The notes: generated by a model not told the origin, from the sequence alone. Counted from the stretch's first letter, positions 9,115-18,342 are shown. The stretch is 64,000 nucleotides of DNA from Chitinophaga sancti (GCF_034087045.1 NZ_CP139247.1:744001-808000); one strand, 5' to 3'. Program-made: numbers and translations.

Positions 9115-9438
9115 CCGCGGATCAGGCATCCTCGTCTACCGCCGGCTCAAAGAAATTGAAGAAATGCTGGCGCTGCCGTTTCTCCGTATTCATCACTCAT
9201 TTATTATTAACCTGGATCACCTGCTGCAAAATCAGGATAACCACGTCTACATAGGCGATAAGCGCATTCCGGTAAGTGATAAGTACAATGAAGCATTTTG
9301 GGAGGTCATCAATAAAAAAGATCTAAGTTGCAACATCTAAAAAACCTGCATGAAATCAGTCAAAAAGCCTGAGCTACATCAGTAACAAGGCTGCTCACGG
9401 TCAGGAATCTGCAACGAATATCTGGTGAACTTTACCTA
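9115..9438 (+). other. Intergenic stretch holding the LytTR remnant
   Basis: Between the membrane protein and the 592-residue protein the only recognisable content is the LytTR fragment. The last 98 bases after it show no clear promoter consensus, hairpin or reading frame. Confidence 0.5.
9119..9340 (+). pseudogene. LytTR DNA-binding domain, C-terminal remnant of a response regulator
   Basis: An open frame without its own start reads YRRLKEIEEML, then LPFLRIHHSFIINLDHLL and KRIPVSDKYNEAFWEV before TAA. This is the second half of a LytTR domain (the usual pattern is LKELEE...FLRIHRSYIVNL...IPVS). The receiver domain and first half of LytTR are missing. The frame begins immediately after the membrane-protein stop codon, so a deletion has probably joined the two. 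Such genes normally encode LytR/AlgR-type regulators partnered with membrane histidine kinases; no such kinase is adjacent. The fragment is not expected to bind DNA. Confidence 0.7.
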
Positions 9439-11217
9439 ATGAACACTACGACGTTGCACCATTTCCATATCCCTGTTCTCGGTCTGGGGTATACCATAGA
9501 CACGCCAGCCAAAGTGGCGAGATTCGGGATCTCGTCAGTTATATCGATCACCGACGATGTTGTGATAGAGAGCATGCGGGCACATTATTCAAAACTTTTA
9601 GACTATCCTTACGAACCTATCAGCGAGCGCGCAGAAGACCACAGAGCCAGAAGAATCACAGGTTACCTTGACCTGATCCACGAAATGGTGGAACGCCAGA
9701 TGACCATTTTACGCGAATTGCCTTTCTTTGAAGATAACGAACTGAGTAAATATTTCGAACTACTGCCAGACGATGTTCCCGTAAAACAACTGTACCTAAA
9801 AATGCTGGATGGTGAGCCTGTAGACCAGGATTACCTGCGTAGCCAGCTGGTAGCAGGTTCGATTGATGTGAACATCATGTGTAAGGTTGATAATTTGCGT
9901 ACAGATGCGAATGGTGATTTGCTGCCAGAAAAATATTCTGATGCAATTGCGGCATTGAGAGGTTTTGCCGATAGTAAACTGAGCAGCTCTGTCGTATTGT
10001 CTGCAGGCTATAATCCACGCCTTTACAATTATGTAGAGCAACTGACAGATTTCCTGCCTGACGAAAATGGTCAACTGAAGAAAAAGATCATTCTGAAAGT
10101 GAGCGACTATCGCTCTGCACTGATACAAGGTAAACTGTTTGCCAAGAAAGGCATTTGGATCTCTGAGTTCAGAATTGAGTCAGGGCTGAACTGTGGCGGA
10201 CATGCATTTGCCACCGATGGTTTACTACTCGGACCTATCCTGGAAGAGTTCAGAACCAAGAGAGCCGATTTAGCGGCTGAGCTTTTTGCGCTGTGCAGCA
10301 ATGTAAAACACTATCCCGTACAGCCTCCACAACTGATCACCGTACAAGGTGGTATAGGTACTGCCAATGAACAGGAGTTCCTGTTAGAATATTATTCCAT
10401 GGATGCTACAGGTTGGGGCAGCCCATTCCTGTTAGTACCGGAAGCAACGAACGTAGATACTGAAACGCTGCAGCTATTGGCTACAGCCCGGAAAGAAGAC
10501 TATTATGTAAGTGATGCATCTCCCCTGGGTGTGCCTTTCAACAACCTACGCAGAACTTCTGCTGAAAAGCAACTGGAAACAAGGATTGAGAAAAAAAGAC
10601 CGGGTAGCCCCTGCTATAAAAAATTCCTGGTAACAGATACGACTTTTACTAAAAATCCAATCTGTACCGCATCCAGAGAATATCAAAATCTGAAGCTGAA
10701 AGAACTGGAAGCAATGAACCTGAGTGGTGAGGAATACAAAGAAGCATTTGAAAAGATAGTAGTAAAAGACTGTCTCTGTGAAGGTTTAACAAGTTCTGTA
10801 CTGATCAATAACGGCTTACCATTATCACATAACCTGAATGCCGTGACGATATGCCCTGGACCTAACCTGGCTTATTTCTCCGGCATCTTCTCGCTGACGG
10901 AAATGGTAAATCATATATACGGCAGGGTGAATTTGCTGAATAAAATTTACCGTCCGAATATGTTTATCAATGAGCTGCATCTGTATATGGATTATTTCAA
11001 AAAGAAATTAGCAACAAGCAGTTCACTGACAGCACAGCAGGTAAAATCATTACAAACATTCAAGAAGAACCTGCTGAGTGGCATTGAATACTACAAACAA
11101 CTGGCAGAGCAATTGAAGAAGGAAAGCAACGAATACATCGCGCAAATGCGGGCAGAATTAGATCATGCGGTGATGACGTTGAATTTGCCCAGCTTCAATC
11201 CATGCCCAACAGTTTAG
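9439..11217 (+). CDS. Unrecognised 592-residue protein; NMO-like barrel plus cysteine-rich C-terminal part
   Basis: I cannot assign this to a named family. The N-terminal half resembles a flavin TIM barrel of the nitronate monooxygenase type. It opens IPVLGLGYTIDTPAKVARFG, has a central LNCGGHAFA (compare EGGHxG) and continues QGGIGTANEQEFLLEYY then GWGSPFLLVPEA (compare GGI...GTxFL). The C-terminal part has Cys392, Cys409, a CxC pair (Cys445 and Cys447) and Cys472 in ICPGPNLAYFSG, a pattern that could hold a metal or iron-sulfur cluster. The end is helical and ends in PCPTV. It has no signal peptide, so it is cytosolic. A short GNAT-like frame overlaps its 3' end. A redox enzyme is an inference from motif resemblance only. 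Confidence 0.6.
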   Translation: MNTTTLHHFHIPVLGLGYTIDTPAKVARFGISSVISITDDVVIESMRAHYSKLLDYPYEPISERAEDHRARRITGYLDLIHEMVERQMTILRELPFFEDNELSKYFELLPDDVPVKQLYLKMLDGEPVDQDYLRSQLVAGSIDVNIMCKVDNLRTDANGDLLPEKYSDAIAALRGFADSKLSSSVVLSAGYNPRLYNYVEQLTDFLPDENGQLKKKIILKVSDYRSALIQGKLFAKKGIWISEFRIESGLNCGGHAFATDGLLLGPILEEFRTKRADLAAELFALCSNVKHYPVQPPQLITVQGGIGTANEQEFLLEYYSMDATGWGSPFLLVPEATNVDTETLQLLATARKEDYYVSDASPLGVPFNNLRRTSAEKQLETRIEKKRPGSPCYKKFLVTDTTFTKNPICTASREYQNLKLKELEAMNLSGEEYKEAFEKIVVKDCLCEGLTSSVLINNGLPLSHNLNAVTICPGPNLAYFSGIFSLTEMVNHIYGRVNLLNKIYRPNMFINELHLYMDYFKKKLATSSSLTAQQVKSLQTFKKNLLSGIEYYKQLAEQLKKESNEYIAQMRAELDHAVMTLNLPSFNPCPTV

Positions 11218-11280
11218 TATTCAGGCATGCAACGGCCCACGATAAACCACAATTAATCGTGCTGGCAATTGCTGCCCGGA
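11202..11280 (+). pseudogene. Possible 5' stub of a GNAT acetyltransferase
   Basis: An ATG overlapping the end of the 592-residue gene by 16 nt opens PNSLVFRHATAHDKPQLIVLA. This resembles the first strand and helix of GNAT acetyltransferases (R-x-A-x-x-D-x-x-x-L). The match ends after about 22 residues and the frame then runs antisense into the lipoprotein gene. The overlapping start suggests a once-coupled operon gene truncated at its 3' side. The evidence is short, so confidence is low. Confidence 0.3.
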
Positions 11281-11288
11281 TAGGTCTT

Positions 11289-11813
11289 TTAGTCAATACG
11301 CATTGCCAGCAGGGCATTTCTGGAACTCTCTATGAAAGAGGTGTCTGCATCGGGGGAACGCTTTTCGAACAAAAGCGTCAGTGTACGTCCTTTTCTCACC
11401 GTTGAGGCTTCCACTGTCTGCAAGAAGAAAGAGTCCTGCTGGAAATTGCTTTCATAGATATAAAACTGATTGCCATTGATATTCATAGTGGTATCAATGA
11501 GTAGTTGTTCATGCCTTGAAAATAACTGGTGAATAGCTTCTGCAGTATCGGCTATCTTGTCTATAGACAGATAGACAGTGAGCCGGTCACTATTATCCAA
11601 AGGCAATGTTTTAGGCTGATAGCGGTACAAGAGGTAGTCTTTTCCCATTTCATAATGAACAAAGGAAAATGCAGTATCGTACTCCGAAGGTAATTGGATG
11701 GTAATGACACCTACACTATCTCCTAAAGGGATTTTTCTGCCTTCCGGCAAATAAGCTGATTGTTTGCAGGCGAAAGCCATGCACACAGGCATTACGAACA
11801 TGTAAGTTTTCAT
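11289..11813 (-). CDS. Small lipoprotein, function unknown
   Basis: A 174-residue protein with a lipoprotein signal peptide: a hydrophobic stretch then AFAC with Cys16 as the acylation site. The mature part is mixed alpha/beta with no catalytic motif that I recognise. It contains YLLYRYQPKTLPL and a C-terminal RTLTLLFEKRSPDAD, and it looks like a small globular domain. It is likely anchored on the periplasmic side of a membrane. It converges with the 592-residue gene and is divergent from the SPFH gene; the 465-bp region between the latter two contains a 17-bp hairpin. Confidence 0.6.
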   Translation of the reverse strand: MKTYMFVMPVCMAFACKQSAYLPEGRKIPLGDSVGVITIQLPSEYDTAFSFVHYEMGKDYLLYRYQPKTLPLDNSDRLTVYLSIDKIADTAEAIHQLFSRHEQLLIDTTMNINGNQFYIYESNFQQDSFFLQTVEASTVRKGRTLTLLFEKRSPDADTSFIESSRNALLAMRID

Positions 11814-12278
11814 AGGTCTAGGATATTATCTGGCCACTGTTCAAAAATATTTTTTTGCAGTGTGTTCATTAAAAATAACGTATTTTTTGATGGTAGTGGT
11901 ATGTTTTCGAGGTATACTACCGTCAAAAAATACATATTTTTTTATGCCCTCTTCTCAATTTCAGGCACTTCTTTCTTAAAAAGTTATTTTCCAATAATTT
12001 GTAGTTGTATACGATTTGTTAAAACTTTTTTGGAATTCAAAAAATAGTTATAACCTTTGTATGGTAATAATATTTACAATGTACAATAAGCCCGCAAATT
12101 GCAATTTTCGTAATCTGCACTATTTAATCTTCACAATTTTCAATACTTCCCCACCAGTATTTTAATTAAAGCATTATAGCTATTACGACTGCGCGCACGC
12201 ACAAAATTCACAGGTATTGGGACATACCTGACATGGATTTCTATTTCATATATTCAAATACATAAACCAACAACTTTT
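11814..12278. other. AT-rich divergent intergenic region
   Basis: This region separates the minus-strand lipoprotein gene from the plus-strand SPFH gene. It is strongly AT-rich, with many T and A runs. Apart from the hairpin at 11881-11932 I see no ORF, RNA gene or full promoter consensus. A partial TTTG-containing element (AACCTTTG) lies near 12057. Confidence 0.5.
11881..11932. terminator. 17-bp stem hairpin in a divergent intergenic region
   Basis: Positions 11881-11897 pair with 11916-11932 (17 bp, one G-U wobble as RNA) around an 18-nt loop. The A/T-rich outer stem provides a run of A on the right arm and T on the left, as in bidirectional terminators. No gene ends here: the neighbours point away from it. 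It could be an operator or a terminator left from a lost gene. Confidence 0.4.
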
Positions 12279-14195
12279 ATGCAAACAACTGATGTAATCA
12301 GGTGGCTGATGCTGCTTGGCATCCCCGTACTATGCCTTGTATTGTACCGTTTCATTCTCCGCGTATTCTTTGGCCTTGTGATCGTACCCGAAGATAAAAT
12401 AGGTCTTGTCACCAAGAAATTCGTATTGGTGGGTAAACAGGAACTCCCAGAAGGCCGCATTCTGGCCACTGATGGAGAAGCTGGTTTTCAGGCCCAAACA
12501 CTTGCCCCAGGTGTGTACTTCTGGAAATGGTTCTGGCAGTACGATGTTAAGTTCCAGGCTTTCACCGTGATCCCTACAGGTAAGATCGGACTTGTATTGG
12601 CAAAAGATGGTGCAGAGCTGCAACCCGGCGCTATCCTGGCCCGCCGTGTAGATTGCGATGCTTTCCAGAATGCGGAAGCGTTCCTGAAAAGTGGGGGTCA
12701 GAAAGGTCGTCAAACGGCGATTATGACACCCGGTTCTTATCGTATTAACACCTTCATCTTTGAAGTGGAAATCACGGATATGGTGAATGTACCTGACAAT
12801 GCGGTGGGTATTGTCACTACAATGGAAGGTAAGGCGATTGAAAACGGTCAGATCGCTGGTAAGATTATAGAAGGTCACAGAAACTTTCAGGATGCCGATG
12901 CTTTCCTTGAAAAAGGCGGCTACAAAGGATTACAGGAACAGGTGATCCTCTCTGGTTCTTATTTTATGAACCCATGGTTTGCAAAGGTAGAGATGCGCAC
13001 CATGACCGAAATTCCTATCAGCCATGTGGGTGTCGTAATCTCTTATGTAGGTAACGAAGGTGAAGACCTGAGTGGTACCGATTTCAAACACGGTAACATT
13101 GTAGGTAAAAACTACAAAGGTGTGTGGGCAGAACCATTAGGGCCCGGTAAGTATCCTATCAATACTTACATCATGAAGGTAGAATATGTACCTACTACAA
13201 ACCTGGTACTGAACTGGGCGAGTGCCCGCAGTGAGGCCCACCAGCTGGATAAAAACCTCTCTACCATTACCGTACGCAGTAAAGATGGTTTTACATTCAA
13301 CCTCGATGTGGCACAGATTATTCACATCCCTGCCAGCGAAGCACCTAAGGTAATTGCCCGCTTTGGTAACATGAGTAACCTGGTCACCCAGGTACTGGAA
13401 CCTACCATCGGCAACTACTTCCGTAACTCTGCGCAGGATGCTGAAGTGATCGACTTCCTGAAGAGCCGAAAAGAAAGACAGGAATCTGCGAAACTACACA
13501 TTGGCCGTGTGCTGGAACAATACAACGTGTTTGGTGTAGATACACTGATCGGCGATATCGTTCCTCCTGAAAGCCTGATGAAAACACTGACTGATCGTAA
13601 GATCGCTGAAGAACAAAAGGTGACTTATGAAACACAGATGCGTGCACAGGAAACCAGGCAGGTACTGGAAAAAGAAACCGCTATCGCAGAGATACAGAAA
13701 GATATCGTAAAAGCAGATCAGGGTGTGTTGATCGCGGAAAGAATCGCAGATGCTTCTGTAAAGAAAGCGACAGGTGATGCAAACAGTGTACGCCTGCAAG
13801 CCAATGCAGAAGCAGATCGTATGAAACTGCTGGCAAGTGGTGAAGCAGAAAAAGTAAGAGTGCTGGCAAAAGCAGAAGCTGAAAGAACGGAACTAACGGC
13901 AAGAGCAGAAGCTGAAAAAATTTCCTTAACAGGTAATGCAGAAGCTGAAAAGATACTGGCGATTGGTAAATCAAGCGCTGAGTCCTATAAGCTGGCGGTG
14001 GAAGCTATGGGTGGTAACAACTTCACACAATTGAAAGTGATGGAAGCGATCGGTGAACAGCATATTAAGATTATGCCTGACATACTGATCGGTGGTGGTG
14101 GCGATGGCAATAATGGTCCTATTAGCGGACTGCTGGGTCTGAAGCTGCTGGAACAATTAGGTGAAAAGAATAATCAACAACCACCTAAAGAATAA
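12279..14195 (+). CDS. SPFH/band 7 (flotillin-like) membrane protein
   Basis: A 638-residue protein with one N-terminal membrane segment (about 8-34). Four tandem related units follow, each opening with a Pro-x(4)-Val/Ile-Gly-Leu/Val motif (Pro37, Pro99, Pro172, Pro246), most with a GG-x-x-G-x-Q and PGxY element. The SPFH core covers about 300-430 and includes NLSTITVRSKDGFTF. A long Ala/Glu-rich coiled coil (about 440-570, with repeats such as AEAEKI) precedes a glycine-rich tail. SPFH proteins form large rings or scaffolds at the membrane. The repeated N-terminal part is larger than in ordinary flotillins. It appears monocistronic, with a terminator hairpin just downstream. Confidence 0.85.
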   Translation: MQTTDVIRWLMLLGIPVLCLVLYRFILRVFFGLVIVPEDKIGLVTKKFVLVGKQELPEGRILATDGEAGFQAQTLAPGVYFWKWFWQYDVKFQAFTVIPTGKIGLVLAKDGAELQPGAILARRVDCDAFQNAEAFLKSGGQKGRQTAIMTPGSYRINTFIFEVEITDMVNVPDNAVGIVTTMEGKAIENGQIAGKIIEGHRNFQDADAFLEKGGYKGLQEQVILSGSYFMNPWFAKVEMRTMTEIPISHVGVVISYVGNEGEDLSGTDFKHGNIVGKNYKGVWAEPLGPGKYPINTYIMKVEYVPTTNLVLNWASARSEAHQLDKNLSTITVRSKDGFTFNLDVAQIIHIPASEAPKVIARFGNMSNLVTQVLEPTIGNYFRNSAQDAEVIDFLKSRKERQESAKLHIGRVLEQYNVFGVDTLIGDIVPPESLMKTLTDRKIAEEQKVTYETQMRAQETRQVLEKETAIAEIQKDIVKADQGVLIAERIADASVKKATGDANSVRLQANAEADRMKLLASGEAEKVRVLAKAEAERTELTARAEAEKISLTGNAEAEKILAIGKSSAESYKLAVEAMGGNNFTQLKVMEAIGEQHIKIMPDILIGGGGDGNNGPISGLLGLKLLEQLGEKNNQQPPKE

Positions 14196-14236
14196 ACCGG
14201 TCCTGCATCCTGTGTTATCCCTATCCTTGTACCATG

Positions 14237-14272
14237 AGAGGCCGTATCATCAATAAGATACGGTCTCTTTTA
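14237..14272 (+). terminator. Intrinsic terminator after the SPFH gene
   Basis: A 12-bp stem (14237-14248 with 14257-14268, one G-U pair) around CCGTATC/GATACGG, followed by TTTT. It lies 41 nt after the stop codon and ends the SPFH transcript. Confidence 0.7.
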
Positions 14273-14338
14273 ATTCGGGAACCAATTCCTCTTTTCTTTT
14301 TTTTACCCCACATTCAAGTGGTTTAATCACATTTAAAA

Positions 14339-14367
14339 TTTGGTGCAATCTGGCTGGACTAATATTG
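14339..14367 (+). promoter_or_regulatory. Promoter of the serine hydrolase gene
   Basis: TTTG (14339-14342), a 17-nt spacer and TAATATTG (one mismatch to TAnnTTTG) lie 21 nt before the chosen ATG. Both spacing and position fit the Bacteroidota housekeeping promoter. Confidence 0.5.
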
Positions 14368-14388
14368 TCCTATCAAAATTGTACTGCC

Positions 14389-15864
14389 ATGAAATCCATT
14401 TTAATAACCACGCTGCTCAGTTTCTGCCTATCATTGTCTGCTCAAGACTTTCAGCTACTCAATGGGAATATACTGATGGCCCAAAAAGGAAAAGTTGTAC
14501 ACAGTCTTTCATATGGCTATGCCGATATGCCGTCGCGTACACCCAATACTTTAGCAACACCATTTAACCTTGCTTCTATATCAAAGACATTTACAGCTAC
14601 CGCCATTCTTCAGCTGATGGAAAAGGGGAAGTTAAAACTGGATGATACTTTCCAGCAATACTTCCCCAATTTTCCTTATCCCGACATTACGATCAAACAC
14701 TTACTCACACATACTTCCGGCCTACCTGACCTGGAGTTATTTGAACCCTTGATCAAACAATATCCTGATACGATTGTAACCAGTCATATATTGATTGATC
14801 AGTTACAAGCAGCACACAGGCCACTTGCCTTCAACCCCGGTGAAGAGTTTCGTTATTGCAATAATGGATTTGTATTACTAGGTCTGCTGGTGGAACTGAT
14901 CAGTCATGAACCATTTGATATCTATTTAACAAAACACATCTTTAACCCTGCGCACATGTATGAGACATTTGTTTATGATCCTACTCAAAACAAACTGCCC
15001 ACACAGGTTACAAAGCATGTGTATGAAAGTTTTGCGATCGATACATTGTCAAGGGTAGGAGATTCAAAAAGATACCGATATACAGACTATAACAATGATG
15101 CAGCAATTGGTGCATCCAACATCGTCACGACCGTGAATGATATGTTGTTATTTGACAAAGCATTCTTTCGTTATAAGCTACTCAGTCCTGCTGCTGTACA
15201 ACTTGCGCTCACACCTGTGAAATTGAAAAATGGAACTATTCACAGTGAAAAGGTAATGGATACCATGCAGGGGGAAGGTACCGGTTCTTACGGATTAGGC
15301 TGGGAATTATTTAACCAACCCGGCTATGGCAAAGGGGCCGGACATGGTGGTTTCAAATTTGGCCTTGCTACTTTTTACTACCACAACCTCGATAAAAACC
15401 AAACGATCATTGCTTTTGACAATACCGCGGCTCCTTCCTTTGGTGCGATCGTCACCAATGCATTGCATATGCTGAACAATGAGGCACCGAAAAAAATTGA
15501 TGATAAAAAATCATTGGCCAGGATATACGTCACTACCCTCGTCAAAGATGGTGCTGATGCAGCTGCTACACAACTGACCTTGTTGAAAACTGACACTGCT
15601 CACTACTACCTGAGTGAGTGGGAACTGAACAAAGCAGGGTATGAGCAGCTATATGATTACTACCGGATCGATGCAGCGCTGGAGATATTTAAACTCAACT
15701 GCCTGCTATTTCCACATAGTTTCAATACCTACGATAGTTATGGTGAAGCCCTGAACAAGGCGGGTAAACGAAACGAAGCGATTGCCCTCTACGAGCGTTC
15801 CATCCAGATCAATCCGAACAATGAAGATGGCATGCGGGAGTTAAAAAAGATCAAAGCCCGTTAA
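14389..15864 (+). CDS. Serine hydrolase of the beta-lactamase/PBP4-like (S12) family, exported
   Basis: A 491-residue protein with a signal peptide (MKSILITTLL to about residue 18, SAQ). The class C beta-lactamase-like domain has the SxxK motif at Ser63-Lys66 (ASISKTFT), the YxN motif in YCNNGF and HTSGLP, and a GHGGFKFG segment that fits the third motif (HxG). About 110 C-terminal residues contain a TPR-like helix pair (EALNKAGKRNEAIALYERSI), a fusion common in Bacteroidota. Activity could be D,D-peptidase, esterase or peptidase. An in-frame ATG at 14365 would add 8 residues before the signal peptide and is less likely. Confidence 0.88.
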   Translation: MKSILITTLLSFCLSLSAQDFQLLNGNILMAQKGKVVHSLSYGYADMPSRTPNTLATPFNLASISKTFTATAILQLMEKGKLKLDDTFQQYFPNFPYPDITIKHLLTHTSGLPDLELFEPLIKQYPDTIVTSHILIDQLQAAHRPLAFNPGEEFRYCNNGFVLLGLLVELISHEPFDIYLTKHIFNPAHMYETFVYDPTQNKLPTQVTKHVYESFAIDTLSRVGDSKRYRYTDYNNDAAIGASNIVTTVNDMLLFDKAFFRYKLLSPAAVQLALTPVKLKNGTIHSEKVMDTMQGEGTGSYGLGWELFNQPGYGKGAGHGGFKFGLATFYYHNLDKNQTIIAFDNTAAPSFGAIVTNALHMLNNEAPKKIDDKKSLARIYVTTLVKDGADAAATQLTLLKTDTAHYYLSEWELNKAGYEQLYDYYRIDAALEIFKLNCLLFPHSFNTYDSYGEALNKAGKRNEAIALYERSIQINPNNEDGMRELKKIKAR

Positions 15865-15992
15865 TAATTTATCACTCTGGGAGAAGATAAAATCACTTTA
15901 AAAATTATTTAAAAACTAACCCCTATACTTGTTATTTTTAGGACTCGCAATTCAGCTAAATGAATGATTGTCAATAAATTTAACAGGTAACG

Positions 15993-18338
15993 ATGAAAAT
16001 CAGACAACGAATTATCATGCTTGGGGTACTGTTGCTGGCCGTAGGTCAGGCTGGTGCACAGACCTACAAAAATGCGAAAGCGCCGATTGAAGCAAGGGTG
16101 AAAGATCTGCTGCAAAGGATGACGCTGGAAGAAAAAGTCGGGCAGCTGAATACACTGCTCGGTTGGCCTATGTACGAAAAGAAAGGTGATGCTGTAGGTA
16201 TAAGTGAAACGTTCAAAGAAGAGATTTCCAAAAGACATATCGGTAGTTTCTGGGCTACGCTCAGAGCCGATCCATGGACACAAAAGACACTTGAAACAGG
16301 TCTGAACCCTCGCCAGAGTGCAGAAGCCACCAATGCCATGCAGAAATATATGATGGAAAATACCCGCCTTGGCATTCCATTGATCCTGGCAGAAGAATGC
16401 CCGCATGGGCATATGGCAATTGGTACCACCGTATTCTCTACTTCTATCGGACAGGCAAGTACCTGGGATCCTGCACTGATCCAGGAAATGGCAAGTGCTA
16501 TTGCTGTAGAGGCACGGGTGCAGGGTGCACACATTGGCTATGGTCCTGTATTGGACCTTGTGCGTGAACCAAGATGGTCACGTCTGGAAGAGACTTATGG
16601 CGAAGACCCTTACCTGATTGGCCAAATGGGTATTGCCATGGTAAAAGGTTTCCAGGGCAGCAATATCAACAGTGGTAAAAACATTATTTCTACACTGAAG
16701 CATTTTACTGCCTACGGTTCTCCTGAAGGTGGTCACAATGGTGGTATTGCACTTACTGGTCAGCGGGATCTGTTTATGTCCTACCTGCCTCCGTTCAGAG
16801 ATGCGATCAAAGCAGGTGCACTGTCTATCATGGCATCTTACAACTCAATCGATGGTATCCCCTGTAGTGCCAATGCTTTCCTGCTGAAGGACGTGCTGGT
16901 GAAAGACTGGGGTTTCAAAGGATATACGGTTTCCGATCTGCATGGTATTCCAAGTATGAATACAAACCATCGTGTAGCAGCTGATATAGAACAGGCAGCA
17001 GCGATGAGCATCAATGCAGGCCTGGACAATGACCTGGGTGGTGCAGCTTATGGCGATGCACTGATCAAAGCAGTAAAGGATAAACTGGTGGCAATGGCCA
17101 CCATTGATTCTGCAACAGCACATGTGCTGCGCGTAAAATTCAAAATGGGGCTGTTCGAAAACCCATATGTAGATCCGGCGGCTGTTGATAAAGCTGTAGC
17201 AACTCCTGAGCATATCGCGCTGTCTAAAAAGGTAGCACTGGAATCAATTGTTTTATTGAAGAATGAAAACAACCTGCTGCCACTGAGCAAGTCAATTAAG
17301 AATTTAGCCGTTATCGGGCCGAATGCAGACAATATCTACAACCAGTTGGGGGATTATACTGCACCGCAGCCGGAAGAGAAAATTGTGACCGTTTTAGAGG
17401 GTATTAAAGCGAAGTTAGGAACAGGTACCAATATCACTTATGTGAAAGGTTGTGCCATTCGGGATACTGCCAATGATAATATCGCTGCGGCTGTTGCTGC
17501 TGCAAAAGGTGCGGATGCGGTCGTACTCGTATTAGGTGGTTCCAGTGCCCGTGACTTCAAAACATCTTATCAGGCTACGGGTGCGGCTGAAGTAAAATCA
17601 GGCGAAAACGCTGTGAGTGATATGGAAAGTGGGGAAGGGTATGACAGGGTGAGCCTGGATCTGATGGGCTTACAGAATAAACTGATGAAAAGCCTGGCTG
17701 CAACCGGCAAACCGATTGTACTGGTATTAATTGAAGGACGTCCTTTGAATATCACATGGGCGGCTGACAATGTACCTGCTATTGTGAATGCATGGTACCC
17801 TGGTCAGGAAGGTGGGCATGCAGTAGCAGATGTATTGTTTGGCGATTATAATCCTGCCGGACGTTTGCCTGTGTCTATTCCTAAATCTGTAGGTCAGCTG
17901 CCGGTGTATTATAACTATAAGAATGCTTCAAAGCATGATTATGTTGAGATGACTTTTAAGCCACAATATAGCTTTGGATATGGTTTGAGCTACACGACTT
18001 TTGGTTATGAGAACCTGCAGGTGAGTGTGTATGGAAAGAAAGTAGCGGTGAAGTTTACTGTAAAAAACACTGGTAAGGTAGAAGGGGATGAGGTAGCACA
18101 GCTGTATGTAAGGGATGATTATAGCTCTGTAGTGACGGCGAATGAACAGCTGAAACGTTTTCAGCGTGTGCATTTAAAAGCAGGGGAGTCTAAGGAAATT
18201 AGTTTTGAAATGAATCCTGAAGATCTGCAATTGCTGAATGTACAGAATAAGTGGGTGGTAGAGCCAGGAACGTTTAGCGTGATGGTGGGCGGTAGTAGTG
18301 ATGATGTGAAATTGAATGGTAGTTTTACTATAAAATAA
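15993..18338 (+). CDS. bglX: Glycoside hydrolase family 3 beta-glucosidase (BglX-like)
   Basis: A 781-residue exported enzyme. A signal peptide ends near residue 22 (GQAGAQ). The GH3 N-terminal barrel begins with VKDLLQRMTLEEKVGQL and holds the nucleophile in YTVSDLHG (Asp315). The C-terminal alpha/beta domain contains LAVIGPNAD and VLVLGGSS. A fibronectin-III-like domain occupies the last 80 or so residues (VKNTGKVEGDEVAQLYVRDD). It should hydrolyse beta-glucosides or related oligosaccharides in the periplasm. It stands alone and ends 4 nt before a strong bidirectional hairpin. The symbol follows overall similarity to E. coli BglX; substrate preference is not shown by the sequence. Confidence 0.9.
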   Translation: MKIRQRIIMLGVLLLAVGQAGAQTYKNAKAPIEARVKDLLQRMTLEEKVGQLNTLLGWPMYEKKGDAVGISETFKEEISKRHIGSFWATLRADPWTQKTLETGLNPRQSAEATNAMQKYMMENTRLGIPLILAEECPHGHMAIGTTVFSTSIGQASTWDPALIQEMASAIAVEARVQGAHIGYGPVLDLVREPRWSRLEETYGEDPYLIGQMGIAMVKGFQGSNINSGKNIISTLKHFTAYGSPEGGHNGGIALTGQRDLFMSYLPPFRDAIKAGALSIMASYNSIDGIPCSANAFLLKDVLVKDWGFKGYTVSDLHGIPSMNTNHRVAADIEQAAAMSINAGLDNDLGGAAYGDALIKAVKDKLVAMATIDSATAHVLRVKFKMGLFENPYVDPAAVDKAVATPEHIALSKKVALESIVLLKNENNLLPLSKSIKNLAVIGPNADNIYNQLGDYTAPQPEEKIVTVLEGIKAKLGTGTNITYVKGCAIRDTANDNIAAAVAAAKGADAVVLVLGGSSARDFKTSYQATGAAEVKSGENAVSDMESGEGYDRVSLDLMGLQNKLMKSLAATGKPIVLVLIEGRPLNITWAADNVPAIVNAWYPGQEGGHAVADVLFGDYNPAGRLPVSIPKSVGQLPVYYNYKNASKHDYVEMTFKPQYSFGYGLSYTTFGYENLQVSVYGKKVAVKFTVKNTGKVEGDEVAQLYVRDDYSSVVTANEQLKRFQRVHLKAGESKEISFEMNPEDLQLLNVQNKWVVEPGTFSVMVGGSSDDVKLNGSFTIK

Positions 18339-18342
18339 AAAT

